A stretch of 64,000 bases of DNA from Pigmentiphaga litoralis (lineage in GTDB: Bacteria > Pseudomonadota > Gammaproteobacteria > Burkholderiales > Burkholderiaceae_B): contig NZ_JACCBP010000001.1 in the NCBI RefSeq assembly GCF_013408655.1, positions 310,001 through 374,000 on the forward strand, read 5' to 3'. Both the position numbers and the translations under genes were made by a program. Under the pieces are notes generated by a model. It saw nothing but the letters and a program-made list of their open reading frames with translations, did not search any database and was not told where the DNA came from. The first letter of the stretch is position 1, and each line of letters begins with the position of its first letter. Of the stretch, positions 27,628-36,899 are shown piece after piece.

Positions 27628-29490
27628 TCAGAGGATTTCGGCCGCGTGGTCCGCCAGACGCGAGCGTTCGCCGCGTTGCAGGGTGACGTGGCCCGAGTGG
27701 GCCCATCCCTTGAAACGGTCGACCACGTACGTCAGGCCCGAACTGCCTTCGGTCAGGTAAGGCGTGTCGATCTGGGCGATGTTGCCCAGGCAGATCACCT
27801 TGGTGCCCGGACCCGCCCGCGTGACCAGGGTCTTCATCTGCTTGGGCGTCAGGTTCTGCGCTTCGTCGATGATGAGGAACTTGTTCAGGAAGGTGCGGCC
27901 GCGCATGAAGTTCAGCGACTTGACCTTCACACGAGACCGGATCAGGTCCATCGTTGCCGCGCGGCCCCAGTCGCCGCCGTGATTGCCAGAGTCGGACTCG
28001 CCCATGTTCAGCACGTCAAGGTTGTCTTCGAGCGCGCCCATCCACGGCAGCATCTTTTCTTCTTCCGAACCTGGCAGGAAACCGATGTCTTCGCCAACCG
28101 GTACCGTGACACGCGTCATGATGATTTCGGTGTAGCGCTTGGTTTCAAGCACCTGGGTCAGGCCGGCCGCCAATGCCAGCAGCGTCTTGCCGGTACCCGC
28201 CTGGCCAAGAAGCGATACAAAATCGCAGTCCGGATTCATCAGCAGGTTCAGCGCGAAATTCTGTTCGCGATTGCGGGCGGTAATGCCCCACACGTTGTTT
28301 TTTGAATGCGTGTGATCCCGCAGAGTCTGCAGCACCGCCGTCTTGCCGATGACTTCCTTGACCTGCGCGTACAGCGGCATGCTGCCTTCGAAGTACACGA
28401 ACTGGTTGATCGCGAACTGAGTGCACAGCGGACCGGTGATCCGATAGAAGGTGCTGCCGCCCTGTTGCCAGGATTCGATGCCTTTCCCGTGCTTGTCCCA
28501 GAAGTCGGCAGGCAACTGCAGAATGCCGGTATAGAGCAGATCGGAATCTTCCAGCACCTGGTCATTGAAGTAGTCTTCGGCCTGCAGGCTCAGCGCACGC
28601 GCCTTGACGCGCATGTTGATGTCCTTGGACACCAACACGACGTCGTGGTCGGGATACTGGTCCTGCAAGGACCGGACGACACCCAGGATCTGGTTATCGG
28701 CCTTGCCGATCGGCAGGCTCGCCGGCAGCACGGTTTCGACCAGCGTGGTCTGCAACCGCAGGCGGCCAAGCGCTTCGCGGCTGCCCAGCTTGTTCAGGGC
28801 AATGCCGTTTTCGATGTCGTCCACATCGCTGACCAGCATGTCGAGCGACCGGCTGACCTGGCGCGCATTGCGCGCCACTTCCGACATGCCCTTTTTCTGG
28901 TTGTCGAGTTCTTCGAGCGTCATCATCGGCAGGAACACATCGTGTTCCTCGAACCGGAAAAGCGAGCTCGGATCATGCAGCAACACGTTGGTGTCGAGCA
29001 CGAACATCTTGGTCTTCTGGGACCCCTTGGCCTTGGCGCGCGCGGTCGCGCCGCCTTGCCTGGCGGCAGGCGTTTTCTTGCCAGCGGCTGTCGCCTTGCT
29101 GGCAGGTTCGGCTGGCGCAGGTGTACTGCGTGCCTGGGGTGCGCGCGGCGCGTCGGACGGCGCGGCGGCAGGGACGGCAGCCAGGGGTGCAGGGGCCGGC
29201 GCTGCGGCCATGGACGGCGACGCCGATGGCGCGTCGGGCGTCAGCAGCACGCCTACGGGCGCAGCGGTTGCCGACTTGGCCGACGCCGACTTGCCGGCGC
29301 GCGTGCGCGACGTCTTGGCGGGCGCGGCCTGGATGCCGGAGAGTTCAGGTTGGACTTCAAGCGGGAGGGAAGAAGACGCCTGGGGCGCGGCGGTATCCGA
29401 CTTCTTGGTGCGTGTTGCGGGTCGCGCGGGTTCACCCGTGGGAAACGACAAAATAGCTGCGGGCCGGGTGGGCATCTTTGGAAGCGGCAT
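27628..29490 (-). CDS. PhoH2-type protein: PIN ribonuclease domain fused to PhoH ATPase
   Basis: A 620-residue protein. The PIN domain begins at about 162 (FVLDTNVLLHDPSS, first metal Asp) with further acidic residues in TLEELDN. The PhoH P-loop ATPase occupies about 370-610 with Walker A GQAGTGKTLLALA and Walker B FLIIDEAQNLTP. Fusions of this order are known as PhoH2, ATP-driven RNA-unwinding and cleaving proteins. The first 160 residues are an Ala/Pro/Thr/Lys-rich unstructured extension not expected in the family. The start ATG follows GGAG at 10 nt. Confidence 0.92.
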   Translation of the reverse strand: MPLPKMPTRPAAILSFPTGEPARPATRTKKSDTAAPQASSSLPLEVQPELSGIQAAPAKTSRTRAGKSASAKSATAAPVGVLLTPDAPSASPSMAAAPAPAPLAAVPAAAPSDAPRAPQARSTPAPAEPASKATAAGKKTPAARQGGATARAKAKGSQKTKMFVLDTNVLLHDPSSLFRFEEHDVFLPMMTLEELDNQKKGMSEVARNARQVSRSLDMLVSDVDDIENGIALNKLGSREALGRLRLQTTLVETVLPASLPIGKADNQILGVVRSLQDQYPDHDVVLVSKDINMRVKARALSLQAEDYFNDQVLEDSDLLYTGILQLPADFWDKHGKGIESWQQGGSTFYRITGPLCTQFAINQFVYFEGSMPLYAQVKEVIGKTAVLQTLRDHTHSKNNVWGITARNREQNFALNLLMNPDCDFVSLLGQAGTGKTLLALAAGLTQVLETKRYTEIIMTRVTVPVGEDIGFLPGSEEEKMLPWMGALEDNLDVLNMGESDSGNHGGDWGRAATMDLIRSRVKVKSLNFMRGRTFLNKFLIIDEAQNLTPKQMKTLVTRAGPGTKVICLGNIAQIDTPYLTEGSSGLTYVVDRFKGWAHSGHVTLQRGERSRLADHAAEIL

Positions 29491-29607
29491 GAGCGCGTAT
29501 CTCCTCGTATGGGAATCCTAACGATACTGCACTTCGGTCGCCGTTTCGTCCCGCCGAGCCGATTAAAATATGTGACCGTCCGCGCCGTTCACCCGCGGCC
29601 TCTTGCG

Positions 29608-30072
29608 TCACCCCAGTTCGCGTGCCGCGGCGAGTACCGCATCAACGTGGCCGGGCACCTTCAAGCCGCGCCATTCCTTGCGCAACACGCCGTCGGCGTC
29701 GATCAGAAAGGTGCTGCGTTCAATGCCGCGCACCTGCTTGCCGTACATGTTTTTCATTTTCATGACACCGTACAGTTCGCATACCTTTTCGTCGGGATCC
29801 GCGATCAAGGCGAACGGAAATTCCTGTTTTTCGCGAAACTTGACGTGCGACGACAGCGTATCGCGCGAGATGCCGAAGATGCGCGCGCCGGCGGCTTCGA
29901 ATTCGGCATGCAGGTCCCGGAAGTTCTGGCCCTGCGTCGTGCACCCCGGTGTGTTGTCTTTCGGGTAGAAGTACAGCACCACGATCTGGCCTTTCAGGGC
30001 TTCCAGCGAAAATTCGCCGTCGGTGCTGGGGGCGGTAAAGGTGGGCGCGGGGCTGTCGATAGCGATGGTCAT
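29608..30072 (-). CDS. bcp: peroxiredoxin, Bcp/PrxQ type
   Basis: A 154-residue thioredoxin-fold peroxidase reducing H2O2 and organic hydroperoxides. The peroxidatic Cys44 is in NTPGCTTQG. The resolving cysteine five residues later in E. coli Bcp (TPGCTxxAC) is Gln here. The only other cysteine is Cys98 in DEKVCELYGV, matching a position also occupied by Cys in E. coli Bcp. No signal peptide is present. On the same strand, 119 bp after the Mth938-like gene. Confidence 0.93.
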   Translation of the reverse strand: MTIAIDSPAPTFTAPSTDGEFSLEALKGQIVVLYFYPKDNTPGCTTQGQNFRDLHAEFEAAGARIFGISRDTLSSHVKFREKQEFPFALIADPDEKVCELYGVMKMKNMYGKQVRGIERSTFLIDADGVLRKEWRGLKVPGHVDAVLAAARELG

Positions 30073-30190
30073 GGGATCCTTGGGAAAACGTGTCGGGCAA
30101 AATCAGAAGGCAGTACAGCGCAATAGGCGGAATCCGCAGCGAGCGGCGCAACGCAGAACAGCAGAGCGCGGCAGACGCGCCGCGGGCCGG

Positions 30191-30574
30191 TCAGCCCGGC
30201 AGCAGGGCGACCACGACGCGGCGGTCTTCGGACATGAGGATGTTGTAGGTACGCGAGGCTGCCTGGCTATCCATCATTTCGACGCCCACCCCCGCTTTCA
30301 GCAGCGGCCGCAGCAGCGCAGGCGACAGGAAGCGCTGCTTGTTGCCGGTGCCGATCAGCAGCACTTCGGGCAGGGGCTTGGTTTCCAGGTCGACCAGCTG
30401 GGCCATGGCGGCCGCATCGATCTGTTCGACGGACTCGGGCGACCAGCGCACGACATCGCCTTCCGGGCCGAAGACGACGGCATGGGCGTATTCGGTCTTG
30501 TTGACTTCGATATAGCCGTCGCCATAGCCGGTGACGGTGTTCAAGGACGTATTGGGGTCGGAATGCAACTTCAC
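30191..30574 (-). CDS. Mth938-like (DUF498) domain protein
   Basis: A 127-residue small cytosolic protein of the Mth938/NDUFAF3-like fold (DUF498): VTGYGDGYIEVN, AVVFGPEGDVVRW, EVLLIGTGNKQRFLSP, GVGVEMMDSQAASRTYNILMSEDRRVVVALLP. Bacterial members lack an assigned activity; the eukaryotic relative NDUFAF3 assists complex I assembly. I chose GTG 30574 because CGGAG lies 8 nt upstream; the longer ATG 30634 adds 20 Pro/Arg-rich residues. It is probably transcribed ahead of bcp. Confidence 0.8.
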   Translation of the reverse strand: MKLHSDPNTSLNTVTGYGDGYIEVNKTEYAHAVVFGPEGDVVRWSPESVEQIDAAAMAQLVDLETKPLPEVLLIGTGNKQRFLSPALLRPLLKAGVGVEMMDSQAASRTYNILMSEDRRVVVALLPG

Positions 30575-30679
30575 GTTCGGCTCCGGAAAAAGGAGGGGCG
30601 GGCGGCGGGTCGACGCCGTGCCGGGGATGGACAACGCACCGGTACGCGGAAGGCCGCCAGGGAAGGCGCCGCCAGCGAT

Positions 30680-30708
30680 TTGCTAGGGGCAGCCCGTTTA
30701 GCTAGATT
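30680..30708 (+). promoter_or_regulatory. candidate sigma-70 promoter for alaC-hom-thrC
   Basis: TTGCTA, a 17-bp spacer, then TAGATT. It lies about 100 bp before the alaC ATG, in the divergent spacer with the Mth938-like gene. Confidence 0.45.
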
Positions 30709-30805
30709 ATAGGTTTATGCGGTTTGGTACAGCCCCGGGTGGGACGGTTTTGCCCACCCCGATGCCTGTCTCTGGCCGCTTTTTCGTCACCTACAAGGAA
30801 TCACC

Positions 30806-32014
30806 ATGTCGACCCCATCGCGCGAGTTTTCGCGCATTCAGCGTTTGCCGCCCTATGTGTTCAATATCACGGCGGAGCTGAAGATGGCGGCGCGTCGACG
30901 AGGCGAGGACATCATCGACATGTCGATGGGCAATCCCGACGGCGACACGCCTGCCCACATTGTCGACAAGCTGGTCGAAGCCACCAAGCGTCCTGGCACC
31001 CATGGCTATTCGGTGTCCAAGGGAATCCCGCGGCTGCGCAAGGCCATCGCGGACTGGTATGGACGCCGGTATGGCGTGGACATCGATCCGGAAACCGAGG
31101 CGATCGTGACGATCGGGTCGAAAGAAGGCCTGGCGCACCTGATGTTGGCCACGCTGGACCGCGGCGATACCGTGCTGGTGCCCAATCCCAGCTACCCGAT
31201 CCATATCTACGGCGCCGTGATCGCAGGCGCCGACATCCGGTCGGTCCGCATGACGCCGGGCATCGACTTTTTTGTCGAGCTGGAACGCGCGATCAAGGAG
31301 TCGATCCCCAAGCCCAAAATGATCATTCTGGGCTTTCCAAGCAACCCGACGGCGCAGTGCGTGGACCTGTCGTTCTTCGAACGGGTGGTGGCCCTGGCTC
31401 GCGAGCACGACATCCTGGTCGTGCATGACCTGGCCTACGCCGACATTACCTTCGACGGCTACGTGGCGCCGTCCATCATGCAGGTACCTGGCGCGCGCGA
31501 TGTGGCGGTCGAGTTCTTTACCATGAGCAAGAGCTACAACATGGCCGGCTGGCGGGTCGGCTACATGGTGGGCAACAAGGACCTGGTGAACGCGCTGGCC
31601 CGGATCAAGAGCTATCACGACTACGGCACCTTCACGCCGATCCAGGTGGCGTCGATCGCCGCCCTGGAAGGTCCGCAGGAATGCGTGGCCGAGGTGGTCG
31701 AACAGTACCGCCGCCGGCGCGACGTACTGGTCAAGGGGTTGCACGAAGCCGGCTGGATGGTCGAGAACCCCAAGGCGTCCATGTACATCTGGGCCAAGAT
31801 TCCCGAGCCCTATGCGGAACTGGGCTCGCTCGAATTTGCCAAGCGGCTGCTTGCGGACGCCCACGTGGCGGTGTCGCCGGGCATCGGGTTTGGCGAATAC
31901 GGCGACGATCACGTCCGTTTTGCGCTGATCGAGAACGAACAGCGCACCCGCCAGGCCGTGCGCGGGATCAAGGACATGTTCCGCAAGGACGGGCTGGTGC
32001 AGCGTCCGGCATGA
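30806..32014 (+). CDS. alaC: alanine transaminase (AlaC-type PLP aminotransferase)
   Basis: A 402-residue class I/II aminotransferase interconverting alanine/2-oxoglutarate and pyruvate/glutamate. The PLP lysine is in [15 protein letters not shown]; other family motifs are [34 protein letters not shown] and the C-terminal substrate-contact Arg region [14 protein letters not shown]. The start ATG follows AAGGAA. In betaproteobacteria this gene commonly precedes hom and thrC as seen here; gaps of 115 bp and 7 bp separate the three. Confidence 0.92.
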   Translation: MSTPSREFSRIQRLPPYVFNITAELKMAARRRGEDIIDMSMGNPDGDTPAHIVDKLVEATKRPGTHGYSVSKGIPRLRKAIADWYGRRYGVDIDPETEAIVTIGSKEGLAHLMLATLDRGDTVLVPNPSYPIHIYGAVIAGADIRSVRMTPGIDFFVELERAIKESIPKPKMIILGFPSNPTAQCVDLSFFERVVALAREHDILVVHDLAYADITFDGYVAPSIMQVPGARDVAVEFFTMSKSYNMAGWRVGYMVGNKDLVNALARIKSYHDYGTFTPIQVASIAALEGPQECVAEVVEQYRRRRDVLVKGLHEAGWMVENPKASMYIWAKIPEPYAELGSLEFAKRLLADAHVAVSPGIGFGEYGDDHVRFALIENEQRTRQAVRGIKDMFRKDGLVQRPA

Positions 32015-32129
32015 TCCGGATGGCCTGATTTGTCCTGATGGGCGCCGGGCAAGCCCCGGCGTCCGTTAAACTGGCGTCATTGTCGCGTAATCCCCGCGAT
32101 CTCTTTTCAGCAATTCCCCCGGAAGCAGC

Positions 32130-33437
32130 ATGGAACCCATCCGAGTAGGCCTCCTGGGCCTTGGCGTGGTTGGCGGCGGCACATTCAATGTGCTGGCGCG
32201 CAACGCCGAAGAAATCGCCCGCCGTGCCGGGCGCCATATCGTCGTGACGAAAGTGTCCGCACGTGATCTCGTCAAGGCCAAGAGCCGCGTCGGCGATGCC
32301 GCGCAGGTCGTGGCCGACCCGTTCGAGATCGTTCGCGATCCGTCCATCGACATCGTGGTGGAACTGATCGGCGGCGATGGCCTGGCGCGCGAACTCGTGC
32401 TCGAGGCGATCGCCCATGGCAAGCATGTGGTCACCGCCAACAAGGCCTTGCTGGCCAAGCATGGCAACGAAATCTTCGCGCTCGCCAGCGAAAAGGGCGT
32501 AATGGTGATGTTCGAAGCGGCCGTTGCCGGCGGCATCCCGATCATCAAGGCCATCCGCGAAGGCCTGACCGCCAACCAGATCGAATGGGTCGCCGGCATC
32601 ATCAACGGCACGACCAACTTCATCCTGTCCGAGATGCGCGCCCGGGGCCTGCCGTTTGCCGACGTGCTGGCCGAAGCGCAAAAGCTGGGCTATGCCGAAG
32701 CCGATCCGACCTTCGACGTCGAAGGCGTCGACGCCGCGCACAAACTAACGCTGCTGTCCGCCATCGCCTTTGGCGTGCCGGTGCAGTTCGACAAGGCCTA
32801 CATCGAAGGCATTTCGTCGCTGTCGCAGACCGACATCTCGTATGCCGAAGAACTGGGTTACCGGATCAAGCTGCTGGGCGTGACCAAGGCACGGCCGGAC
32901 GGCATCGAACTGCGCGTGCATCCCACGCTGATCCCGGCCAAGCGTCTGCTGGCCAATGTCGAAGGCGCCATGAATGCGGTGCTGGTGCAGGGCGACGCCG
33001 TGGGCGCCACCTTGTATTACGGTAAGGGCGCCGGCGAAGAGCCGACCGCGTCTGCCGTGGTGGCGGACCTGGTGGACGTGACCCGCCTGCATACGGCCGA
33101 TCCGGAACACCGGGTGCCGCATCTGGCCTTCCAGCCGCAATCGATGTCCGACAAGCCGATCCTGCCGATCGAAGCCGTCACCACATCGTATTACCTGCGC
33201 CTGACGGTCGACGATGTGCCAGGCGTCCTTGCCGAGATCACCCGCATCCTGGCGGACGCGTCGATTTCCATCGGTTCGATGATCCAGAAGCCGCGCGAAG
33301 GGTCTACCCAGGCCGACATCATCTTCCTGACGCACGAAGCCATCGAACGCAATGTGAATGCCGCCATTGCCCGTATCGAAGCACTGACCACCGTCCAGTC
33401 CAAGGTGACCCGCCTGCGACTCGAAAACCTGGCCTGA
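32130..33437 (+). CDS. hom: homoserine dehydrogenase
   Basis: A 435-residue NAD(P)-dependent enzyme reducing aspartate semialdehyde to homoserine. N-terminal Rossmann VGLLGLGVVGGGT, catalytic lysine in VTANKALLAKHG, the central signature GIINGTTNFIL, and YAEADPTFDVEGVDAAHKL. A C-terminal ACT domain (about 350-430, VDDVPGVLAEITRILADASI) indicates feedback control by threonine or a related amino acid. It is monofunctional, with no aspartokinase. GGAAG precedes the ATG; thrC follows 7 bp later. Confidence 0.96.
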   Translation: MEPIRVGLLGLGVVGGGTFNVLARNAEEIARRAGRHIVVTKVSARDLVKAKSRVGDAAQVVADPFEIVRDPSIDIVVELIGGDGLARELVLEAIAHGKHVVTANKALLAKHGNEIFALASEKGVMVMFEAAVAGGIPIIKAIREGLTANQIEWVAGIINGTTNFILSEMRARGLPFADVLAEAQKLGYAEADPTFDVEGVDAAHKLTLLSAIAFGVPVQFDKAYIEGISSLSQTDISYAEELGYRIKLLGVTKARPDGIELRVHPTLIPAKRLLANVEGAMNAVLVQGDAVGATLYYGKGAGEEPTASAVVADLVDVTRLHTADPEHRVPHLAFQPQSMSDKPILPIEAVTTSYYLRLTVDDVPGVLAEITRILADASISIGSMIQKPREGSTQADIIFLTHEAIERNVNAAIARIEALTTVQSKVTRLRLENLA

Positions 33438-33444
33438 GACCCGA

Positions 33445-34866
33445 ATGCGATATCTTTCCACCCGTGGCGGCATGGCGCCGCAACCGTTCACCGACGTGCT
33501 GCTCGAAGGCCTGGCGCCCGACGGCGGCCTGGCCGTGCCCGAAAGCATTCCCCAGATCTCTGCCAAGCAGCTGGAATCGTGGCGCGACCTGTCGTATGCC
33601 GATCTGGCGTTCGAGGTGTTGCAGCATTTCCTGACCGACATTCCGGCCGACGACCTGCGCACGCTGACGCACGCCGCCTACCGGCCGGACGTGTTCGGCA
33701 GCGCCGTGATCGTTCCGCTCAAGCCGCTGGCAGGCGGCATGTCGCTGCTCGGTCTGTCCGAAGGCCCCACGCTGGCATTCAAAGACATGGCCATGCAGTT
33801 GCTGGGCCACCTTTTCGAATACACATTGAGCCGTCGCAACTCGACGCTGAACATCCTTGGCGCAACGTCGGGCGACACCGGTTCGGCCGCCGAGTACGCC
33901 ATGCGAGGCAAGAAGGGCGTGTCGGTCTTCATGCTGTCGCCGCAAGGCCGCATGAGCGCATTCCAGCGGGCGCAGATGTATTCGCTGCAGGACGAGAACA
34001 TCCACAACATCGCGGTGCAGGGGGTGTTCGACGACTGCCAGGATATCGTCAAGGCGGTCAGTGGCGACTTGTCGTTCAAGATCGAACATCGCATCGGTGC
34101 GGTCAATTCGATCAACTGGGCGCGTATCGCCGCGCAGGTGGTGTATTACTTCCATGGGTGGCGCATCGCCACGCAGCCCTCCAACGGTGGCGAACTGCCG
34201 CAGGTGTCGTTCGCGGTGCCATCGGGCAACTTCGGCAACATCCTGGCCGGGCACTTCGCCCGCAGCATGGGCCTGCCGATCCGCCGCCTGGTGCTCGCCA
34301 CCAATGAAAACAACGTGCTTGAAGAATTCTTCCGCACGGGCATCTACCGTCCGCGCGCGTCGGCCGAAACGCACCAGACGTCCAGCCCCTCCATGGACAT
34401 TTCCAAGGCCTCGAACTTCGAGCGCTTCGTGTATGACCTGATGGATCGCGATGCCGCCAAGGTCAAGGCCTTGTGGGATCAACTGGCGACCGAAGGCAGC
34501 TTCGACCTGTCGCTGCACAAGCCCGAATTCGAAACGCGTTTTGGGTTCGTATCGGGTGCAAGCACCCATGCCGATCGTCTGGCCACCATCCGCCAGGTCA
34601 AGGCCGAGACGGGTCTGGTCATTGATCCGCATACCGCGGATGGCGTGAAAGTCGCGCGGCCCTTCGTCGAAAGCGGCATTCCCATGCTGGTGCTGGAAAC
34701 CGCCTTGCCGATCAAGTTCGGCGAGACGATCGAAGAAGCCCTGGGCGAACTCGCGCCGCGTCCGCCTGCATTCGAAGGTATCGAAGCGCTGCCCCAGCGG
34801 GTGCAGATCCTTGACGCCGACGTGCAGACGATCAAGGACTTCATCGTCAAGCATGGCGCTGCCTGA
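33445..34866 (+). CDS. thrC: threonine synthase
   Basis: A 473-residue PLP enzyme converting O-phosphohomoserine to threonine, in the longer fungal/enterobacterial-type class starting MRYLSTRGG. The PLP lysine is in LAFKDMAMQLLG, phosphate binding is in GATSGDTGSAAEYAMRG, followed by VPSGNFGNILAGHFARSMGLP. Tightly coupled to hom. The C terminus ends next to mobB, 7 bp before its chosen start. Confidence 0.96.
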   Translation: MRYLSTRGGMAPQPFTDVLLEGLAPDGGLAVPESIPQISAKQLESWRDLSYADLAFEVLQHFLTDIPADDLRTLTHAAYRPDVFGSAVIVPLKPLAGGMSLLGLSEGPTLAFKDMAMQLLGHLFEYTLSRRNSTLNILGATSGDTGSAAEYAMRGKKGVSVFMLSPQGRMSAFQRAQMYSLQDENIHNIAVQGVFDDCQDIVKAVSGDLSFKIEHRIGAVNSINWARIAAQVVYYFHGWRIATQPSNGGELPQVSFAVPSGNFGNILAGHFARSMGLPIRRLVLATNENNVLEEFFRTGIYRPRASAETHQTSSPSMDISKASNFERFVYDLMDRDAAKVKALWDQLATEGSFDLSLHKPEFETRFGFVSGASTHADRLATIRQVKAETGLVIDPHTADGVKVARPFVESGIPMLVLETALPIKFGETIEEALGELAPRPPAFEGIEALPQRVQILDADVQTIKDFIVKHGAA

Positions 34867-34873
34867 TCGGCCG

Positions 34874-35392
34874 ATGAAAGTTTTCGGGATTGCCGGCCAC
34901 AGTGGGGCGGGCAAGACCACGCTGATCGAACGTGTCATTCCCATCCTGGTCCAGCACGGGCTGAAGGTGTCGCTGATCAAGCACGCGCATGATCGCTTCG
35001 ATATCGACCGGCCGGGCAAGGATTCCTACCGGCACCGCGAAGCCGGCGCCAGCGAAGTCCTGCTGACGTCGGCGCATCGTTGGGTGCTGATGCACGAATC
35101 TCGTGACGAGGCGGAGCCCGGCATGGACGCGCAACTGGCCGTGCTCTCGCCTTGCGACGTGGTGCTGGTGGAAGGCTACAAACGCTGGCCTTTGCCCAAG
35201 CTGGAAGTGTGGCGCGCGGCCACGGGCAAGCCGCCCATGTACCCCGATGATCCGTCGGTCGTCGCTATCGCGACCGACTGTCCGGACACGATCCCCGACC
35301 CGGGGGAACGGGACGTGCTGGACCTCGACCAGCCGGCGCAGATCGCGCTCTGGCTGCTCGATACCCTGAACCGATTGCCTGCCGCGCGCTAG
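34874..35392 (+). CDS. mobB: molybdopterin-guanine dinucleotide biosynthesis adapter MobB
   Basis: A 172-residue P-loop GTPase that assists MobA in making the guanine-dinucleotide form of the molybdenum cofactor. Walker A GHSGAGKTTLIE; then IKHAHDRFDIDRPGKDSYRHREAGA, a strong MobB signature; LVEGYKRWPLPKLEVWR. I chose ATG 34874; ATG 34853 would overlap the end of thrC. It opens the mobB-moeA-moaD-moaE run. No mobA or moaA/C lies in the window. Confidence 0.94.
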   Translation: MKVFGIAGHSGAGKTTLIERVIPILVQHGLKVSLIKHAHDRFDIDRPGKDSYRHREAGASEVLLTSAHRWVLMHESRDEAEPGMDAQLAVLSPCDVVLVEGYKRWPLPKLEVWRAATGKPPMYPDDPSVVAIATDCPDTIPDPGERDVLDLDQPAQIALWLLDTLNRLPAAR

Positions 35393-35410
35393 CGGCACGA
35401 AGGAGACGTT

Positions 35411-36643
35411 GTGAAACCCGTTGCCCCCCCCTTGCTGACCATGGACGAGGCGCTCGATCGCCTGTTGGCACGCGCAACGCCGCCGACCGACGCAACGCAG
35501 GACGTCGACCTGATGGACGCCACCGGCCGTGTGCTGGCCGCCGACATCACCTCGACCATCAACGTGCCGTCAGTCGACAACTCGTCGATGGACGGTTACG
35601 CCGTGCGGACCGCCGACGCGGCGGCGCTGGCGCAAGGGTTGCCGGTCTCGCAGCGCATTCCTGCCGGTTCCGTGCCCACGCCGTTGGCCCCCGATAGCGT
35701 CGCCCGGATCTTTACGGGCGCTGAAGTGCCTGCCGGCGCCGACGCCATCATCATGCAGGAACAGGCTGTCGTCGACGGCGATCGTGTGCGCTTCACGGCC
35801 ACCCCGGCGGTGGGCGAGTGGGTGCGCACGATCGGCTGTGACATCGAAGCGGGCTCGCGCATCCTGACCGCGGGCATGCGCCTGCGTCCGCAGGATGTGG
35901 CGCTGGCTGCGTCGGTCGGCGTGGCGACCCTGACCGTGCGGCCGCGCCTGCGTGTCGCGACCTTCTTTACGGGCGACGAACTTGCCATGCCGGGCGAGCC
36001 CCTGGCCCCGGGCAAGATCTACAACTCGAACCGCTACCTGCTGCGCGGCCTGTTGCAGGCATTGCCCGTGGAACACGTCGATCTCGGCATCGTGCCGGAC
36101 ACGCTGGAAGCCACGCGCGACACCCTGCGCCGCGCGGCCGCGGACAACGACCTGGTCATCACCACCGGCGGCGTGTCGGTTGGCGAAGAAGATCACGTCA
36201 AGCCCGCCGTCGAAGCCGAAGGGCATCTGGACCTGTGGAACCTGGCCATCAAGCCCGGCAAGCCGCTGGCCTTTGGTGGCGTGCGCCGCAGCGACGCGTC
36301 CGAAGCCGCCTTTATCGGACTGCCGGGCAACCCGGTGTCCAGCCTTGTCACCTTCGCGTTCTTTGTGCGGCCGTTGCTGCTGCGCCTGGCCGGCGTGGCC
36401 GATGTCACCCCGGTGCGCGTGCCGATGCGCGCGGATTTCGTCTGGCACAAGGGCGATCGCCGCCGCGAATTCCTGCGGGTGCGGCGCAATGCGCAGGGCG
36501 GGCTCGACCTGTTTCCGAACCAATTGTCCAACGTGCTAACGTCAACGGTCTGGGGCGATGGCGTGATCGACAACCCGCCCGGCCAGACCATCGCCCAGGG
36601 CGACACGGTCCAGTTCATCAGTTTTGCGGATCTTTTGACATGA
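35411..36643 (+). CDS. moeA: molybdopterin molybdenumtransferase MoeA
   Basis: A 410-residue enzyme inserting molybdate into adenylylated molybdopterin. Conserved VDNSSMDGYAVR, IFTGAEVPAGADAIIMQE, TGDELAMPGEPL with YNSN, ITTGGVSVGEEDHVK (MoCF-binding domain), KPGKPLAFG and GLPGNPVSSLVTF. The GTG start 35411 follows AGGAG at a good distance. It overlaps moaD by ATGA, so molybdopterin synthase and insertion are co-translated. Confidence 0.96.
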   Translation: MKPVAPPLLTMDEALDRLLARATPPTDATQDVDLMDATGRVLAADITSTINVPSVDNSSMDGYAVRTADAAALAQGLPVSQRIPAGSVPTPLAPDSVARIFTGAEVPAGADAIIMQEQAVVDGDRVRFTATPAVGEWVRTIGCDIEAGSRILTAGMRLRPQDVALAASVGVATLTVRPRLRVATFFTGDELAMPGEPLAPGKIYNSNRYLLRGLLQALPVEHVDLGIVPDTLEATRDTLRRAAADNDLVITTGGVSVGEEDHVKPAVEAEGHLDLWNLAIKPGKPLAFGGVRRSDASEAAFIGLPGNPVSSLVTFAFFVRPLLLRLAGVADVTPVRVPMRADFVWHKGDRRREFLRVRRNAQGGLDLFPNQLSNVLTSTVWGDGVIDNPPGQTIAQGDTVQFISFADLLT

Positions 36644-36897
36644 ACATCGAATTGCGCTTTTTCGCGTCGCTGCGCGAATCGCTGGGCAAGGATCGCGAAC
36701 GCGCGACCCTGCCACCGGACGTGCAAACGGTAGGTGACTTGCGGGCCTGGCTGGTCGCGCGCGGCGACGACTGGGAGAGCGCCCTGGGTGGTACGCGCCC
36801 TGTGCGGGCAGCGGTGGACCAGACGATGGTGACGGCCGACGCGCCTTTGCACGACGGCGCCGAGGTGGCGTTCTTTCCGCCGGTCACGGGGGGCTGA
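36640..36897 (+). CDS. moaD: molybdopterin synthase small subunit MoaD
   Basis: An 85-residue ubiquitin-like sulfur carrier. It starts MNIELRFFASLRESLG and ends in the required Gly-Gly (VAFFPPVTGG), the site of thiocarboxylation. ATGA overlap with moeA; moaE starts two bases after its stop. Confidence 0.95.
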   Translation: MNIELRFFASLRESLGKDRERATLPPDVQTVGDLRAWLVARGDDWESALGGTRPVRAAVDQTMVTADAPLHDGAEVAFFPPVTGG

Positions 36898-36899
36898 CC

